From assembly GCF_016862895.1 (NCBI RefSeq), contig NZ_BONV01000026.1, positions 120,773-184,772 of the forward strand: a stretch of DNA of 64,000 nucleotides, written 5' to 3'. A program made the position numbers and the translations under genes. Of this stretch, positions 52,982-61,782 are shown piece by piece (the stretch's first letter is position 1; each line of letters starts with the position of its first letter). The notes under the pieces were generated by a model. That model ran no database searches. It saw only the letters and a list, made by a program, of their open reading frames with translations, and had not been told where the DNA came from. Origin of the DNA: Planotetraspora kaengkrachanensis (lineage in GTDB: Bacteria > Actinomycetota > Actinomycetes > Streptosporangiales > Streptosporangiaceae).

Positions 52982-53028
52982 CGTTCCATTCGACCACGAT
53001 TCGTTCTCCGAACCCAGGGGCCCCCGTG

Positions 53029-53817
53029 TCACGGCGCTCCGACGGAGAGGACGTCGCCCTGCCGGGCGAGCTCGGCCCCGGTCGCGGCGACGACGTCCAG
53101 GGCGTCATCCGTACGGCCGGGCGCGTGGTGGGTCAGGACCAGCCGCCGCGCTCCGCAGCGCCGTGCGAAGGCGACCGCGTCGCCGATGGTGGCGTGGCCG
53201 TACGCGTCGGCGGTCTCCTGCTCGGCGGACAGGAACTGGCCGTCGTGGAGGAGGAGGTCGGCTCCCGACGCGAGCTTCTCCGCGGCCGCCGACTCGATCT
53301 GGGGACAGTGGTCGGGCAGGTAGGCCACGCAGACACCGTCGCCCTCGACCCTGATCCCATGGGTGACGCCGCCCTTGTGGGCGATCTCCGCCACCCGCAC
53401 CGTGTAGCCCTCGACGACCCCGTCGGCGGACGTGCGGAACCGCCAGTCGCCGCGCAGCCCCCCGGGGTCGATCGGGAAGTGCGGCGGCGACATCATCCGG
53501 GCCAGAAGGCCGCGCGGATCCCCGTCACCGGGCAGATGGAGGTCCACGCGGGAGTCGGGCCGGTCCACCGGCGGGCAGAAGGGCAGGCCCTGCAGATGGT
53601 CCCAGTGGAGATGGGTGAGCACGATCGAGCCGCGGAACGGCTCCCCGCCGAGCAGGCGGCCGAGTCCCCGCAGGCCGGTGCCCGCGTCGAGCACCAGCCG
53701 GGGGACGTCCGAGTCGTCGGGCAGGACGGCGACGCAACTGGTGTGCCCTCCGTACCGGACGAACTCAGGACCGGGTGCGGGCGTCGAGCCCCGCACGCCG
53801 AGCAGAGCGAGTCTCAC
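53029..53817 (-). CDS. MBL-fold metallo-hydrolase (phosphodiesterase-like)
   Basis: A 262-aa metallo-beta-lactamase-fold hydrolase. The metal motif is H69-x-H71-x-D73-H74 (HLHWDH), with later ligands in LPDHCP, LLHDGQF and LTHHAP. The family includes RNase Z-like nucleases and class II cyclic-nucleotide phosphodiesterases (HxHxDH type). It overlaps the cyclic-nucleotide-binding protein gene (GTGA), and a cyclase gene lies just divergent. A cAMP-degrading role is inferred from that context. Confidence 0.85.
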   Translation of the reverse strand: MRLALLGVRGSTPAPGPEFVRYGGHTSCVAVLPDDSDVPRLVLDAGTGLRGLGRLLGGEPFRGSIVLTHLHWDHLQGLPFCPPVDRPDSRVDLHLPGDGDPRGLLARMMSPPHFPIDPGGLRGDWRFRTSADGVVEGYTVRVAEIAHKGGVTHGIRVEGDGVCVAYLPDHCPQIESAAAEKLASGADLLLHDGQFLSAEQETADAYGHATIGDAVAFARRCGARRLVLTHHAPGRTDDALDVVAATGAELARQGDVLSVGAP

Positions 53818-54812
53818 GCGAGCGAGTCCTCTCGGCGGTGGCCTTGCGCGAGGCGGGCCAGGGCGGCGGCGTCGATGATGTCGGGGGAGGCCTCGGCGAC
53901 CCGGACGGGCGTGCTCGCGGTCAGCGTCGCCGTACGGAGGCCCCCCTCGAGTACCGCGCGCTCGCCCAGGATGGCGCCGGGTCCCAGCTCGGGCAGCGCT
54001 CTGCCGTCCACGTCGACGGTGAGGACCCCGTCGAGGAGCAGGAACAGCGACGAGCCAGGCTCGCCCTGGCGGACCAGCACGGCCCCGGCCTCCAGCGAGC
54101 GGATCACGGGCTTGCGGCCCCCGCGCATGATGAGCGCGGACATCTCGCGCTCCAGCGCGGTCTCCGCCGCGGTGACCAGCACCGGCGAGTCCTCGTCGCC
54201 CCATGGCGTGCTCTCGGCCCCCTCCTGGCCGGCCCACGTCTTGTAGTCGGTGAGCCCGGCCTTCATGGTCAGCGCGTCGTCGGCGCCGTAGACCCAGTGC
54301 CGGGGGAAGGGGCTCGCGCCGGTCAGTTGCCCCTCGGCCCTGCCGTCGGCGTGCAGCGTCAGGGAGAGCGTGGTCCACACGAACGGCGACTGCAGCCGCA
54401 GGTAGGGCGGGCGGGAGCTGCGTCGCGGCAGCGGCATCGCGGTGCGACCGCCGACGGTCTGGGAGAACCGGATCCATCCGTCCCCGATCTCGGGCTCGGG
54501 GCGCAGTTCCGGCAGGGAGAAGGCGGCGAAGGTCACGCCGAGGGGGCCGAGCCGCACGGTGGTCGACCCCATGATCAGGCCGCCGCCGACGCCGTGGTCC
54601 ACCGGGGAGCCGCCGTCGAACTCGGCCCAGGCCTCCAGCCGATGGGCGAAGCGGAAGGCGTCGGCGGCGCGCAGGGCCTCCAGGCCTTCGATCGTGTCGG
54701 GAGGCGGCTCGTCGTAGTGGGTGATGCCCATCGTGAAGGCCGGCTTGGTGTAGCCCTTGACGGCCTCCGACGGGATCCAGGAAACGGACGTGAGATGTGA
54801 TGTGACACGCAT
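53814..54812 (-). CDS. Cyclic-nucleotide-binding domain protein
   Basis: A 332-aa protein. Residues about 232-325 are a CNB domain with the phosphate-binding cassette GAILGERAVLEGGLRTATLTA, where E284 and R293 are the residues that hold the cyclic phosphate. The N-terminal 230 residues are an unrecognised beta-rich domain (GVTFAAFSLPE, FVWTTLSLTLHADG). I see no DNA-binding HTH, so it is not a CRP regulator. It is divergent from the cyclase by 131 bp and overlaps the MBL gene, which suggests an effector of the same signal. Confidence 0.85.
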   Translation of the reverse strand: MRVTSHLTSVSWIPSEAVKGYTKPAFTMGITHYDEPPPDTIEGLEALRAADAFRFAHRLEAWAEFDGGSPVDHGVGGGLIMGSTTVRLGPLGVTFAAFSLPELRPEPEIGDGWIRFSQTVGGRTAMPLPRRSSRPPYLRLQSPFVWTTLSLTLHADGRAEGQLTGASPFPRHWVYGADDALTMKAGLTDYKTWAGQEGAESTPWGDEDSPVLVTAAETALEREMSALIMRGGRKPVIRSLEAGAVLVRQGEPGSSLFLLLDGVLTVDVDGRALPELGPGAILGERAVLEGGLRTATLTASTPVRVAEASPDIIDAAALARLAQGHRREDSLA

Positions 54813-54943
54813 GGTCCCGACGGTAGGAACCGCGGCCGCCTTACACGAGGGCGTCACCCTGCCAGCACGCGGGGGTGCCAGCATCCCCTATCCGTCGTCC
54901 CAGCACCCTTTCTGGTGGGGCCCGCCCGATATCTAATCGGCTC

Positions 54944-56245
54944 GTGGATCGGATCACGCTGGTACTCGCGGACGACAACCTCATCGTCCGCGAAGGAGTG
55001 CGCGCTCTGCTCGCCCGCGACCCCGCCCTCGAGGTCGTGGGGCTCGCGGCCGACTACGACGAACTGGTCTCGGCCGCCGTGCGGCTGCGCCCGCAGGTCA
55101 TCGTCACCGACATCCGGATGCCGCCCACCTTCCAGGACGAGGGCATCGAGGCCGCGCGCGAGGTGCGCAGGCGGCTGCCGGGAACCGGGACGGTCGTGCT
55201 CAGCCAGTACGACGACCCCGAGTACGCCGTCCGGCTGCTGGGGGACGGCGCGGCGGGCTACGCGTATCTCCTCAAGGACCGCGTGTCGGACGCGGGGCTG
55301 CTCGGCCGGGCGATCCGCGCCGTCGCCACCGGGGGATCGCTGATCGACCCCATGATCGTGCGGGAGCTCATGGACCCCGCGCGCGACGAGGGCGAGTTGT
55401 CCGAGGCGAAGGAGAGCCTGCTCCGCCAGGTCGCCGAGGGACGACCGGTCAAGGCGATCGCCCTGGCGAGCGGAGACACGCCGGAGGCGGTGAACGCCGC
55501 GATCGAGCAACTGTTCCTCGACCTCGCCGAGGGCGCGAGCCGGGGACGGCAGAGCGCGCTGCGCCGGCTGCGCATGTTGCACACCGCGATCCTGCGCCGC
55601 GAGGAGCAGGGCGAGACGTTGTCCCGGCTGTTGCCGAGCGGCCTGGCCGACAAGCTCCTCAGGGACCGCGCGGCCGTCGAGCGGACCGAGCGCCTGAACG
55701 TCACCGTCCTCATGTCCGACGTGCGCGGCTACTCGGGCATCGCCGAGAACACCGACCCCGCCGTCCTCGCCGGGCAGCTCAACGCCCACCGCAGGGCGAT
55801 GAACGCCGCGATCCTCAACGCCGGCGGAACCGTGATGCAGTACGTCGGGGACGCCGTGATGGCCGTCTTCGGCGCGCCCGACCCGTCGCCCGACCACGCG
55901 GGCAGCGCCATCAGGGCCGCCTGCAACATGCACGTACGGCAGGCCGCACTGGACGCGGAATGGGCGGCCCAGGAGCTCGCCCCGTTCTGGCTCGGCATCG
56001 GCCTGTCCACCGGTGAGGTGGCGGCGGCCCTGCTCGGCAGCGACGAGCGGGTCGAGTACACGCTCGTGGGCGACACCGTGAACCTCGCCCAGCGGATGCA
56101 GGACCTGGCCCGCCCCGCGGGGACGGTCGCCGCGGAGGCCACCGTCCGCGCGGGCGGCGGCGCCTGGCCGTGGAAGTCACTGGGCGCCCGCCCGATCAAG
56201 GGGCGCAGCACTCCCGTCAACGCCTATCACCTGGTGGTGAACTGA
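54944..56245 (+). CDS. Response regulator fused to class III nucleotidyl cyclase
   Basis: A 433-aa signalling fusion. A NarL-type receiver domain fills residues 1-130 (phospho-acceptor D56 in TDIRM, K111 in LLKDR). Residues about 150-200 resemble a degenerate LuxR HTH (LLRQVAEGRPVKAIALASGD). The C-terminal class III cyclase catalytic domain has metal ligands D259 (MSDVRGYS) and D303 (YVGDAVMAVFG). It would make cAMP or cGMP on phosphorylation. The GTG lies about 8 nt after a TATCTA -10-like motif, suggesting a leaderless message. It begins the ABC/kinase gene run. Confidence 0.9.
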   Translation: MDRITLVLADDNLIVREGVRALLARDPALEVVGLAADYDELVSAAVRLRPQVIVTDIRMPPTFQDEGIEAAREVRRRLPGTGTVVLSQYDDPEYAVRLLGDGAAGYAYLLKDRVSDAGLLGRAIRAVATGGSLIDPMIVRELMDPARDEGELSEAKESLLRQVAEGRPVKAIALASGDTPEAVNAAIEQLFLDLAEGASRGRQSALRRLRMLHTAILRREEQGETLSRLLPSGLADKLLRDRAAVERTERLNVTVLMSDVRGYSGIAENTDPAVLAGQLNAHRRAMNAAILNAGGTVMQYVGDAVMAVFGAPDPSPDHAGSAIRAACNMHVRQAALDAEWAAQELAPFWLGIGLSTGEVAAALLGSDERVEYTLVGDTVNLAQRMQDLARPAGTVAAEATVRAGGGAWPWKSLGARPIKGRSTPVNAYHLVVN

Positions 56246-56247
56246 AC

Positions 56248-56922
56248 ATGCCCACCGCTGTAGAGATAAAGGGGGCCAGGCGGACCTTCGCCGCGGAACT
56301 CGCTCCCGTCCGCGCCCTCCGGGGCATCGACCTGTCCGTGAACGAGGGCGAGTTCGTCGCCGTCATGGGCCCCTCGGGCTGCGGCAAGTCCACCCTCCTC
56401 AACGTCATCGCCGGGCTGGACACGGTGGACGAGGGCACGGTCGAGGTCGCCGGCGAACGGGTCGACGGCCGCGATGAGGACTGGTTGGCCCGCTTCCGGC
56501 GGCACCACATCGGCTTCGTCTTCCAGTTCTTCAACCTGCTCGATGGCGTCTCGGCGCTGGACAACCTCGTCATGCCGGGCGTCCTCGGCGGCATGAAGCG
56601 CAGGGCCGCCGAGTCCCGGGCACGCGACCTGCTCGACCTGCTCGGGCTGGGCGACCGCACCCACCAGGTGCCCGCCGTGTTGTCGGGCGGGCAGCGCCAG
56701 CGTTTGGCCATCGCCCGCGCCCTGGTGAACGAGCCGACGCTCCTGCTCGCCGACGAGCCGACAGGGGCACTCGACAGCGAGGGCGGCATGGAGGTCCTCG
56801 AGCTGTTCCGCAGGCTGCACGACGACGGTCAGACGATCATCATGGTCACGCACTCGCCGGACGTGGCGGCGGGCGCGGGCCGGGCCGTACGGCTGCGCGA
56901 CGGCAGGGTCGACGCGCCGTGA
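56248..56922 (+). CDS. ABC transporter ATPase (MacB/LolD type)
   Basis: A 224-aa ATPase: Walker A GPSGCGKST, signature LSGGQRQRLAIARAL, Walker B LLLADEPTGALD, and a Q-loop FQFFNLLDG typical of the MacB/LolD branch that partners FtsX-like permeases. The ATG lies 2 nt after the cyclase stop. Its stop overlaps the first permease start, so it is translationally coupled. Confidence 0.92.
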   Translation: MPTAVEIKGARRTFAAELAPVRALRGIDLSVNEGEFVAVMGPSGCGKSTLLNVIAGLDTVDEGTVEVAGERVDGRDEDWLARFRRHHIGFVFQFFNLLDGVSALDNLVMPGVLGGMKRRAAESRARDLLDLLGLGDRTHQVPAVLSGGQRQRLAIARALVNEPTLLLADEPTGALDSEGGMEVLELFRRLHDDGQTIIMVTHSPDVAAGAGRAVRLRDGRVDAP

Positions 56923-59324
56923 CCACGACCCTGACCTGGCTGCGCATCGAACTACGCCGGCGGTGGCGGCCGCTGGTGGTGCTCGCGCTGCTCATCGCCT
57001 TCGCCACCGCGACGGTGCTGACCGCCTTCGCGGGCGCCCGCCGCGGGAACACCGCGGTCGACCGGCTCCTCGAGGAGACCCTGCCCGCCACCGTCGCCGT
57101 CCTGGCGAACCAGCCGGACTTCGACTGGGACGAGATCCGGGCGCTGCCGGAGGTCGAGGCGCTCGCGCTGTTCCCCGTCTCGAGCTTCGGGGTCGACGAC
57201 ATCCCCTGGTCCGACCACGTGGATGCGTTCCCTCCCATGGACGACGCGTTGCTGCGGACCCTGGAACGACCCGTAGTCATGGCAGGACGGCTCCCCGACC
57301 AGTCGCGTGTCGACGAGGTCGTCGTCGCCCCGGGCTTCCTCGCCACCTACCACCGGAAGGTCGGCGACCAAGTGGCGCTGCGGCTCCCGTCGCCGGAACA
57401 GATCAACCGCGAGGACTTCGACCCGGCCACGGGTGAAGCGTTCGCCGGTCCCACGGTCAAGGCCAGGATCGTCGGCGTGATCAGGTCCCCGTGGTTCGCG
57501 GAGGACGTGGGAAGCCCGGGAGGCGTGCTCCCGTCGTCCGCGCTCGTCGCCAAATACCACGACAACCTCATCGGGCAGATCAGCTTCGTCAACGCCCTGG
57601 TGCGGCTGAAGGGTGGCACCGACGACGTCGAGAGCTTCCGCGCGGGTCTGGCGGCGGCGTCCGGCCGCAACGACATCGACGTCTGGGACATCGACGCCAA
57701 GTTCCAGGAACCCCGCCGGCAGTTGAACCACTTCGAAGCGATCTCTCTGACGGCATTCGGGCTGGCGGCTCTCGCCGCGGCGATCGTGCTGGTCGGTCAG
57801 TCGGTGGCGCGGTACGCGGCGGCCACCGCGGCCGACCTGCATGTGCTGCGCGCCGTCGGGCTGGCGACCCGCCAGGGCGTCGTGCTGGCGTCCGCGGCCC
57901 CCTTCCTGGCCTCCCTGGCCGGCGCCACACTCGGTGTCGCGGGGGCGGCGGTCGCCTCGTTGTGGACGCCCATCGGAGCGGCGTCGCTGCAAGAGCCTGC
58001 TCCCGGCTTCGACATGGACTGGCCGGTCCTGGTGGCCGGCTGGGTGCTCGTCCCCCTCCTCGTGGTGGTGGGGGCCGGGAGCGCGGCCGCGTTCGCCCTG
58101 CTCGTACGGCACGGTGCGGTCTCCCCCCGCCGATCGGTGGTCGCGCTCACCGCGGCGCGACTGGGCCTGCCGGTGCCGATGGTGGTCGGCGCCCGGCTGG
58201 CCCTGGAACCCGGTCGCGGGCGCAGCGCCGTACCGGTGCGGCCCGCGCTGGTCGGCGCCGTGACTGGAGTGCTCGGGGTGCTGGCCGCGTTCACGTTCTC
58301 GGCCGGGGTGCACGACGCGGCCGCCAATCCGGAGCGGTTCGGCCAGACCCACCAGTTGCAGGCTTATCTGGGCTTCAACGGCCAGGACATGACCGCACCG
58401 GTCAAGGAGCTGCTTCCCGAGATCGCCAAGGATTCGCAGGTCGCATCCGTCAACGACTCCCGGATCGCGGTCGCGGAATCCGTCGGGACCACGAATCCCA
58501 CCTCGGTGACCACCTACACCTATGCGCCGATAGGAGGCCAGTTCCCGGTGGTCATGCTCGAAGGACGGCTGCCCGCCGGCGCCGGAGAGATCGTGCTCGC
58601 GCCGGCGAGCGCGGACATGATGGAGGCGAAGGTCGGCGGACAGGTGCGGCTGGCGAGTGGAGGCGCGCCGGTGACGATGACGGTGACGGGGATCGGCTTC
58701 GTGCCGGCGGGCTCCCACAACAACTACAGCGACGGCGCGTGGGCCACTCCCGCCGGGTACGACCACCTGTTCAAGGACGCGAGCACCCCCTTCAAGTTCC
58801 ACCTGGCCCACGTGGCGCTGCGCCCGGGCGCCGACCCCGGCACCGTCGCCACCCGGCTCTCGTCTTTGGGGGCCGGGTTCGCCCCGCCCGATCCTCTCCC
58901 GGAACTGCGGAAGATCCGTGACGTGCAGGCGCTGCCCATCGTGCTGGCCGGGTTCCTGGCGGTGCTCGCCGTGGGCGCGGTCGGGCACGCCCTGGCCACC
59001 GCCGTACGGCGGCGCCGGCACGAGGTGGCCGTGTTGCGCGCGCTGGGCATGACCCGTCCGCAGGCGCGCTGGGCGGTGGTCACCCAGGCCACCCTGCTCG
59101 CGCTGGTGGGACTCGCCGTCGGCGTTCCGCTGGGCGTGGCGCTGGGCCGCACGGTCTGGCGGCTGGTCGCGGACTTCATGCCGCTCGACTATCTCGTGCC
59201 CGTCGCGTTCTGGGCGTTGCTGCTGGTCGCGCCGGTCGCGTTGCTGCTCGCCAACCTGCTCGCCGCGTGGCCTGGCCGCATCGCCGCCCGGCTCCGCATC
59301 GGCCACGTCCTCCGGACGGAGTAA
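56919..59324 (+). CDS. FtsX-like ABC permease, copy 1
   Basis: An 801-aa permease of the MacB/FtsX type. One N-terminal helix (residues about 16-40, RPLVVLALLIAFATATVLTAF) precedes a large extracytoplasmic domain (45-270), then clustered helices with FtsX domains at about 275-400 and 670-795. It resembles exporters or mechanotransducers. GTG start overlapping the ATPase stop. It is closely related to the next gene, indicating tandem duplication. Confidence 0.9.
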   Translation: MTTTLTWLRIELRRRWRPLVVLALLIAFATATVLTAFAGARRGNTAVDRLLEETLPATVAVLANQPDFDWDEIRALPEVEALALFPVSSFGVDDIPWSDHVDAFPPMDDALLRTLERPVVMAGRLPDQSRVDEVVVAPGFLATYHRKVGDQVALRLPSPEQINREDFDPATGEAFAGPTVKARIVGVIRSPWFAEDVGSPGGVLPSSALVAKYHDNLIGQISFVNALVRLKGGTDDVESFRAGLAAASGRNDIDVWDIDAKFQEPRRQLNHFEAISLTAFGLAALAAAIVLVGQSVARYAAATAADLHVLRAVGLATRQGVVLASAAPFLASLAGATLGVAGAAVASLWTPIGAASLQEPAPGFDMDWPVLVAGWVLVPLLVVVGAGSAAAFALLVRHGAVSPRRSVVALTAARLGLPVPMVVGARLALEPGRGRSAVPVRPALVGAVTGVLGVLAAFTFSAGVHDAAANPERFGQTHQLQAYLGFNGQDMTAPVKELLPEIAKDSQVASVNDSRIAVAESVGTTNPTSVTTYTYAPIGGQFPVVMLEGRLPAGAGEIVLAPASADMMEAKVGGQVRLASGGAPVTMTVTGIGFVPAGSHNNYSDGAWATPAGYDHLFKDASTPFKFHLAHVALRPGADPGTVATRLSSLGAGFAPPDPLPELRKIRDVQALPIVLAGFLAVLAVGAVGHALATAVRRRRHEVAVLRALGMTRPQARWAVVTQATLLALVGLAVGVPLGVALGRTVWRLVADFMPLDYLVPVAFWALLLVAPVALLLANLLAAWPGRIAARLRIGHVLRTE

Positions 59325-59326
59325 CC

Positions 59327-61717
59327 ATGATCACTATGTGGCTCCGGCTGGAACTGCGTCGTCGCTGGCGGCCGCTGCTGGTGCTCGCCCTCCTCGTGGC
59401 CTTCGCCACCACGACCGTGCTGGCCGCCTTCGCGGGCGCCCGCCGCGCCGTCACCGCGGTCGACCGGCTTCAGGTGGGGACCCTGCCCGCCACCATCGCC
59501 GTCCTGCCCAATCAGCCGGACTTCGACTGGGAGGAGATCCGGGCACTGCCCGAGGTCGAGACGCTGACGACGTTTCCGGTGTCGGGCTTCGGGGTCGACG
59601 GCATCCCCATGAGTGAGAACCCCTCCACATTCCCTCCCGCCGACGACGAGGTCCTGCGGACCATCGAACGGCCCGTCGTCCTCGAAGGGCGGCTGCCCGA
59701 CCCGGCTCGGATCGACGAGGTCGTGGTCAGCCCACGCTTCCCGGTCGTCTACCACCGTGGAGTCGGAGACGCCATGACCCTGCGGCTGATGTCGGTCGAG
59801 CAGGTGAGCCGCGACGACTTCGACCCGGCCGGCGCCGAACCGCTCGCCGGCCCCGCGGTCAAGGTGAGGATCGTCGGGGTGATCCTTTCGCCGTGGTACA
59901 CGGAGGACGTCGGGCAGACGCCAGGCCTGCTCCCGACGCCCGCTCTCTTCGCCCGGTACCGGGACAACTTCGTCGGCCCGAACGGGACCATCAACGCCCT
60001 CGTGCGTTTGAAGGGCGGCCTCACCACGCTGCACGCCTTCCAGGAAGGTCTCGCACGGGCTTCGCAGCGCAACGACATCGACGTGTGGGATCTGGAGGCC
60101 AAGTTCCAGGAGCCCCGCCGGAGGGTGGACGCCTTCGAGGCGGCGTCGCTGTCGGCCTTCGGGCTGGCCGCGCTCGCTGCCGCGATCGTGCTGGTGGGCC
60201 AGTCGGTGGCACGGTATGCCACCGCCACCGTGGCCGACCTGCAGGTGCTGCGGGCCGTGGGGCTCACCCCCCGACAGGGCGTGGTGGTGGCTTCAGCGGG
60301 GCCGTTCCTCGCCGCGCTGGCGGGGGCGACGCTGGGGGTCGTGGGCGCGGCGGTCGCCTCGGTGTGGATGCCGATCGGTGCGGCGGCCCTGCACGAGTCC
60401 GCTCCCGGGTTCGACGTGGACTGGCTGATCCTGGGGGTCGGCTGGGTGCTGGCTCCCGTCCTCGTGCTGGCCGGAGCGGCAGGCTCGGCGGCGGTCGCGC
60501 TGGTCGTGCGGCGCGGCGCGGGGTCCGCGCGCCGCTCGGCCGTCGCGCTCGCGGCGGCACGGCTGGGATTGCCGGTTCCCATGGTGGTCGGTGCCAGGTT
60601 CGCCCTGGAGCCTGGACGCGGGCGGAGCGCCGTGGCGGTGCGGCCTGCGCTGCTCGGTGCCGTCGCCGGGGTGCTCGGTGTGCTGGCCGCGTTCACGTTC
60701 TCGGCCGGCGTGAGCGACGCGGCAGGCCATCCGGAGCGGTTCGGCCAGACGTTCCAGGTCGAGGCCTTCACCGGCATCAACGGCCAGGACCTGGCGCCGG
60801 TCGAGGACATGCTTCCCGTGGTCACCGAGGATCCCGACGTCCTGGCCGTCAACGATTCCAGGGTCGCCGTCGCGCAATCCGGCGACACGTCGGTCACCGC
60901 GTACACCTACGACCCCGCCGGTGGACGCTTCCCCGTGGTCATGGTCGACGGACGGCTGCCGGCGGCCGCCGATGAGATGGTGCTGGCTCCCGTAAGCGCC
61001 CGGAGGCTGGACGTCGAGACGGGCGGGCGGGTGCGCCTGGCGAGCGGCGGCGAGCCGGTGACCATGAAGGTCACGGGGATCGGCTTCCTGCCGTCGGGCT
61101 CGCACAACGACTACAGCGCCGGTGCATGGGTGACTCCGGCGGGATACGACCGCGTCTTCGCCGCCGCGCACTATCCGTTCAAGTTCCACCTCCTCCATGT
61201 GGCACTGCGGACCGGCGCGGATCCGAAGGCCGTCGCCGCACGCCTCGCCGACGCGACGGGAGTCGCCCTGTTCGGAGCGTCGCCGCTTCCTGTGCAGGTG
61301 TGGCAGATCAAGGACGTCCAGGAGCTGCCCATCGTGCTGGCGGGCTTCCTCGTGCTGCTCGCACTGGGCGCGGTGGGGCATGCCCTGGCCACGGCCGTAC
61401 GGCGGCGGCGCCACGAGGTGGCCGTGTTGCGGGCGCTCGGTATGACCAGGAGGCAGGCGCGATGGGTGGTGGTGGTCCAGGCCACCCTGCTGGCGCTGAT
61501 CGGGCTCGCGGTCGGCGTTCCGCTGGGTGTGGCGGTGGGCCGTACGCTGTGGCGGCTGGTCGCGGACTTCACCCCGCTCGACTACGCCCCGCCCTTGGCC
61601 TTCTGGGCGCTGGTGCTGGTCGCACCGGTCGCGCTCGTGCTGGCCAACCTGCTCGCCGCGTGGCCGGGCCGCGTCGCCGCCCGGCTCCGCATCGGCCACG
61701 TTCTCCGGACGGAGTAG
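59327..61717 (+). CDS. FtsX-like ABC permease, copy 2
   Basis: A 796-aa paralogue of the preceding permease, with the same layout and many identical motifs (WRPLLVLALLVAFATTTVLAAF; LPATIAVLPNQPDFDWEEIRALPEVE; MKVTGIGFLPSGSHNDYSAG). It starts 2 bp after copy 1 ends. With a single ATPase gene they probably form a heterodimeric permease. The extracytoplasmic domains differ most, as would suit binding different partners. Confidence 0.9.
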   Translation: MITMWLRLELRRRWRPLLVLALLVAFATTTVLAAFAGARRAVTAVDRLQVGTLPATIAVLPNQPDFDWEEIRALPEVETLTTFPVSGFGVDGIPMSENPSTFPPADDEVLRTIERPVVLEGRLPDPARIDEVVVSPRFPVVYHRGVGDAMTLRLMSVEQVSRDDFDPAGAEPLAGPAVKVRIVGVILSPWYTEDVGQTPGLLPTPALFARYRDNFVGPNGTINALVRLKGGLTTLHAFQEGLARASQRNDIDVWDLEAKFQEPRRRVDAFEAASLSAFGLAALAAAIVLVGQSVARYATATVADLQVLRAVGLTPRQGVVVASAGPFLAALAGATLGVVGAAVASVWMPIGAAALHESAPGFDVDWLILGVGWVLAPVLVLAGAAGSAAVALVVRRGAGSARRSAVALAAARLGLPVPMVVGARFALEPGRGRSAVAVRPALLGAVAGVLGVLAAFTFSAGVSDAAGHPERFGQTFQVEAFTGINGQDLAPVEDMLPVVTEDPDVLAVNDSRVAVAQSGDTSVTAYTYDPAGGRFPVVMVDGRLPAAADEMVLAPVSARRLDVETGGRVRLASGGEPVTMKVTGIGFLPSGSHNDYSAGAWVTPAGYDRVFAAAHYPFKFHLLHVALRTGADPKAVAARLADATGVALFGASPLPVQVWQIKDVQELPIVLAGFLVLLALGAVGHALATAVRRRRHEVAVLRALGMTRRQARWVVVVQATLLALIGLAVGVPLGVAVGRTLWRLVADFTPLDYAPPLAFWALVLVAPVALVLANLLAAWPGRVAARLRIGHVLRTE

Positions 61718-61722
61718 GCGGC

Positions 61723-61782
61723 GTGAATCCTGGCGTGAATCCTGGCGTGGATCCTGAGGTGAGGTCAGGGGTGAAGTCATGG
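61723..61782 (+). repeat. 12-bp degenerating tandem repeat before the kinase gene
   Basis: Five 12-bp units starting GTG: GTGAATCCTGGC twice exactly, then GTGGATCCTGAG, GTGAGGTCAGGG and GTGAAGTCATGG. The last one contains the kinase ATG. The in-frame TGA at 61755 confirms the ATG at 61779 as the start. Confidence 0.85.

Noticed and set aside
54797..54808. CRP-type site GTG-N6-CAC near the cyclic-nucleotide genes
   Set aside because: It is short, lies inside the CNB coding sequence, and the CNB protein has no DNA-binding domain.
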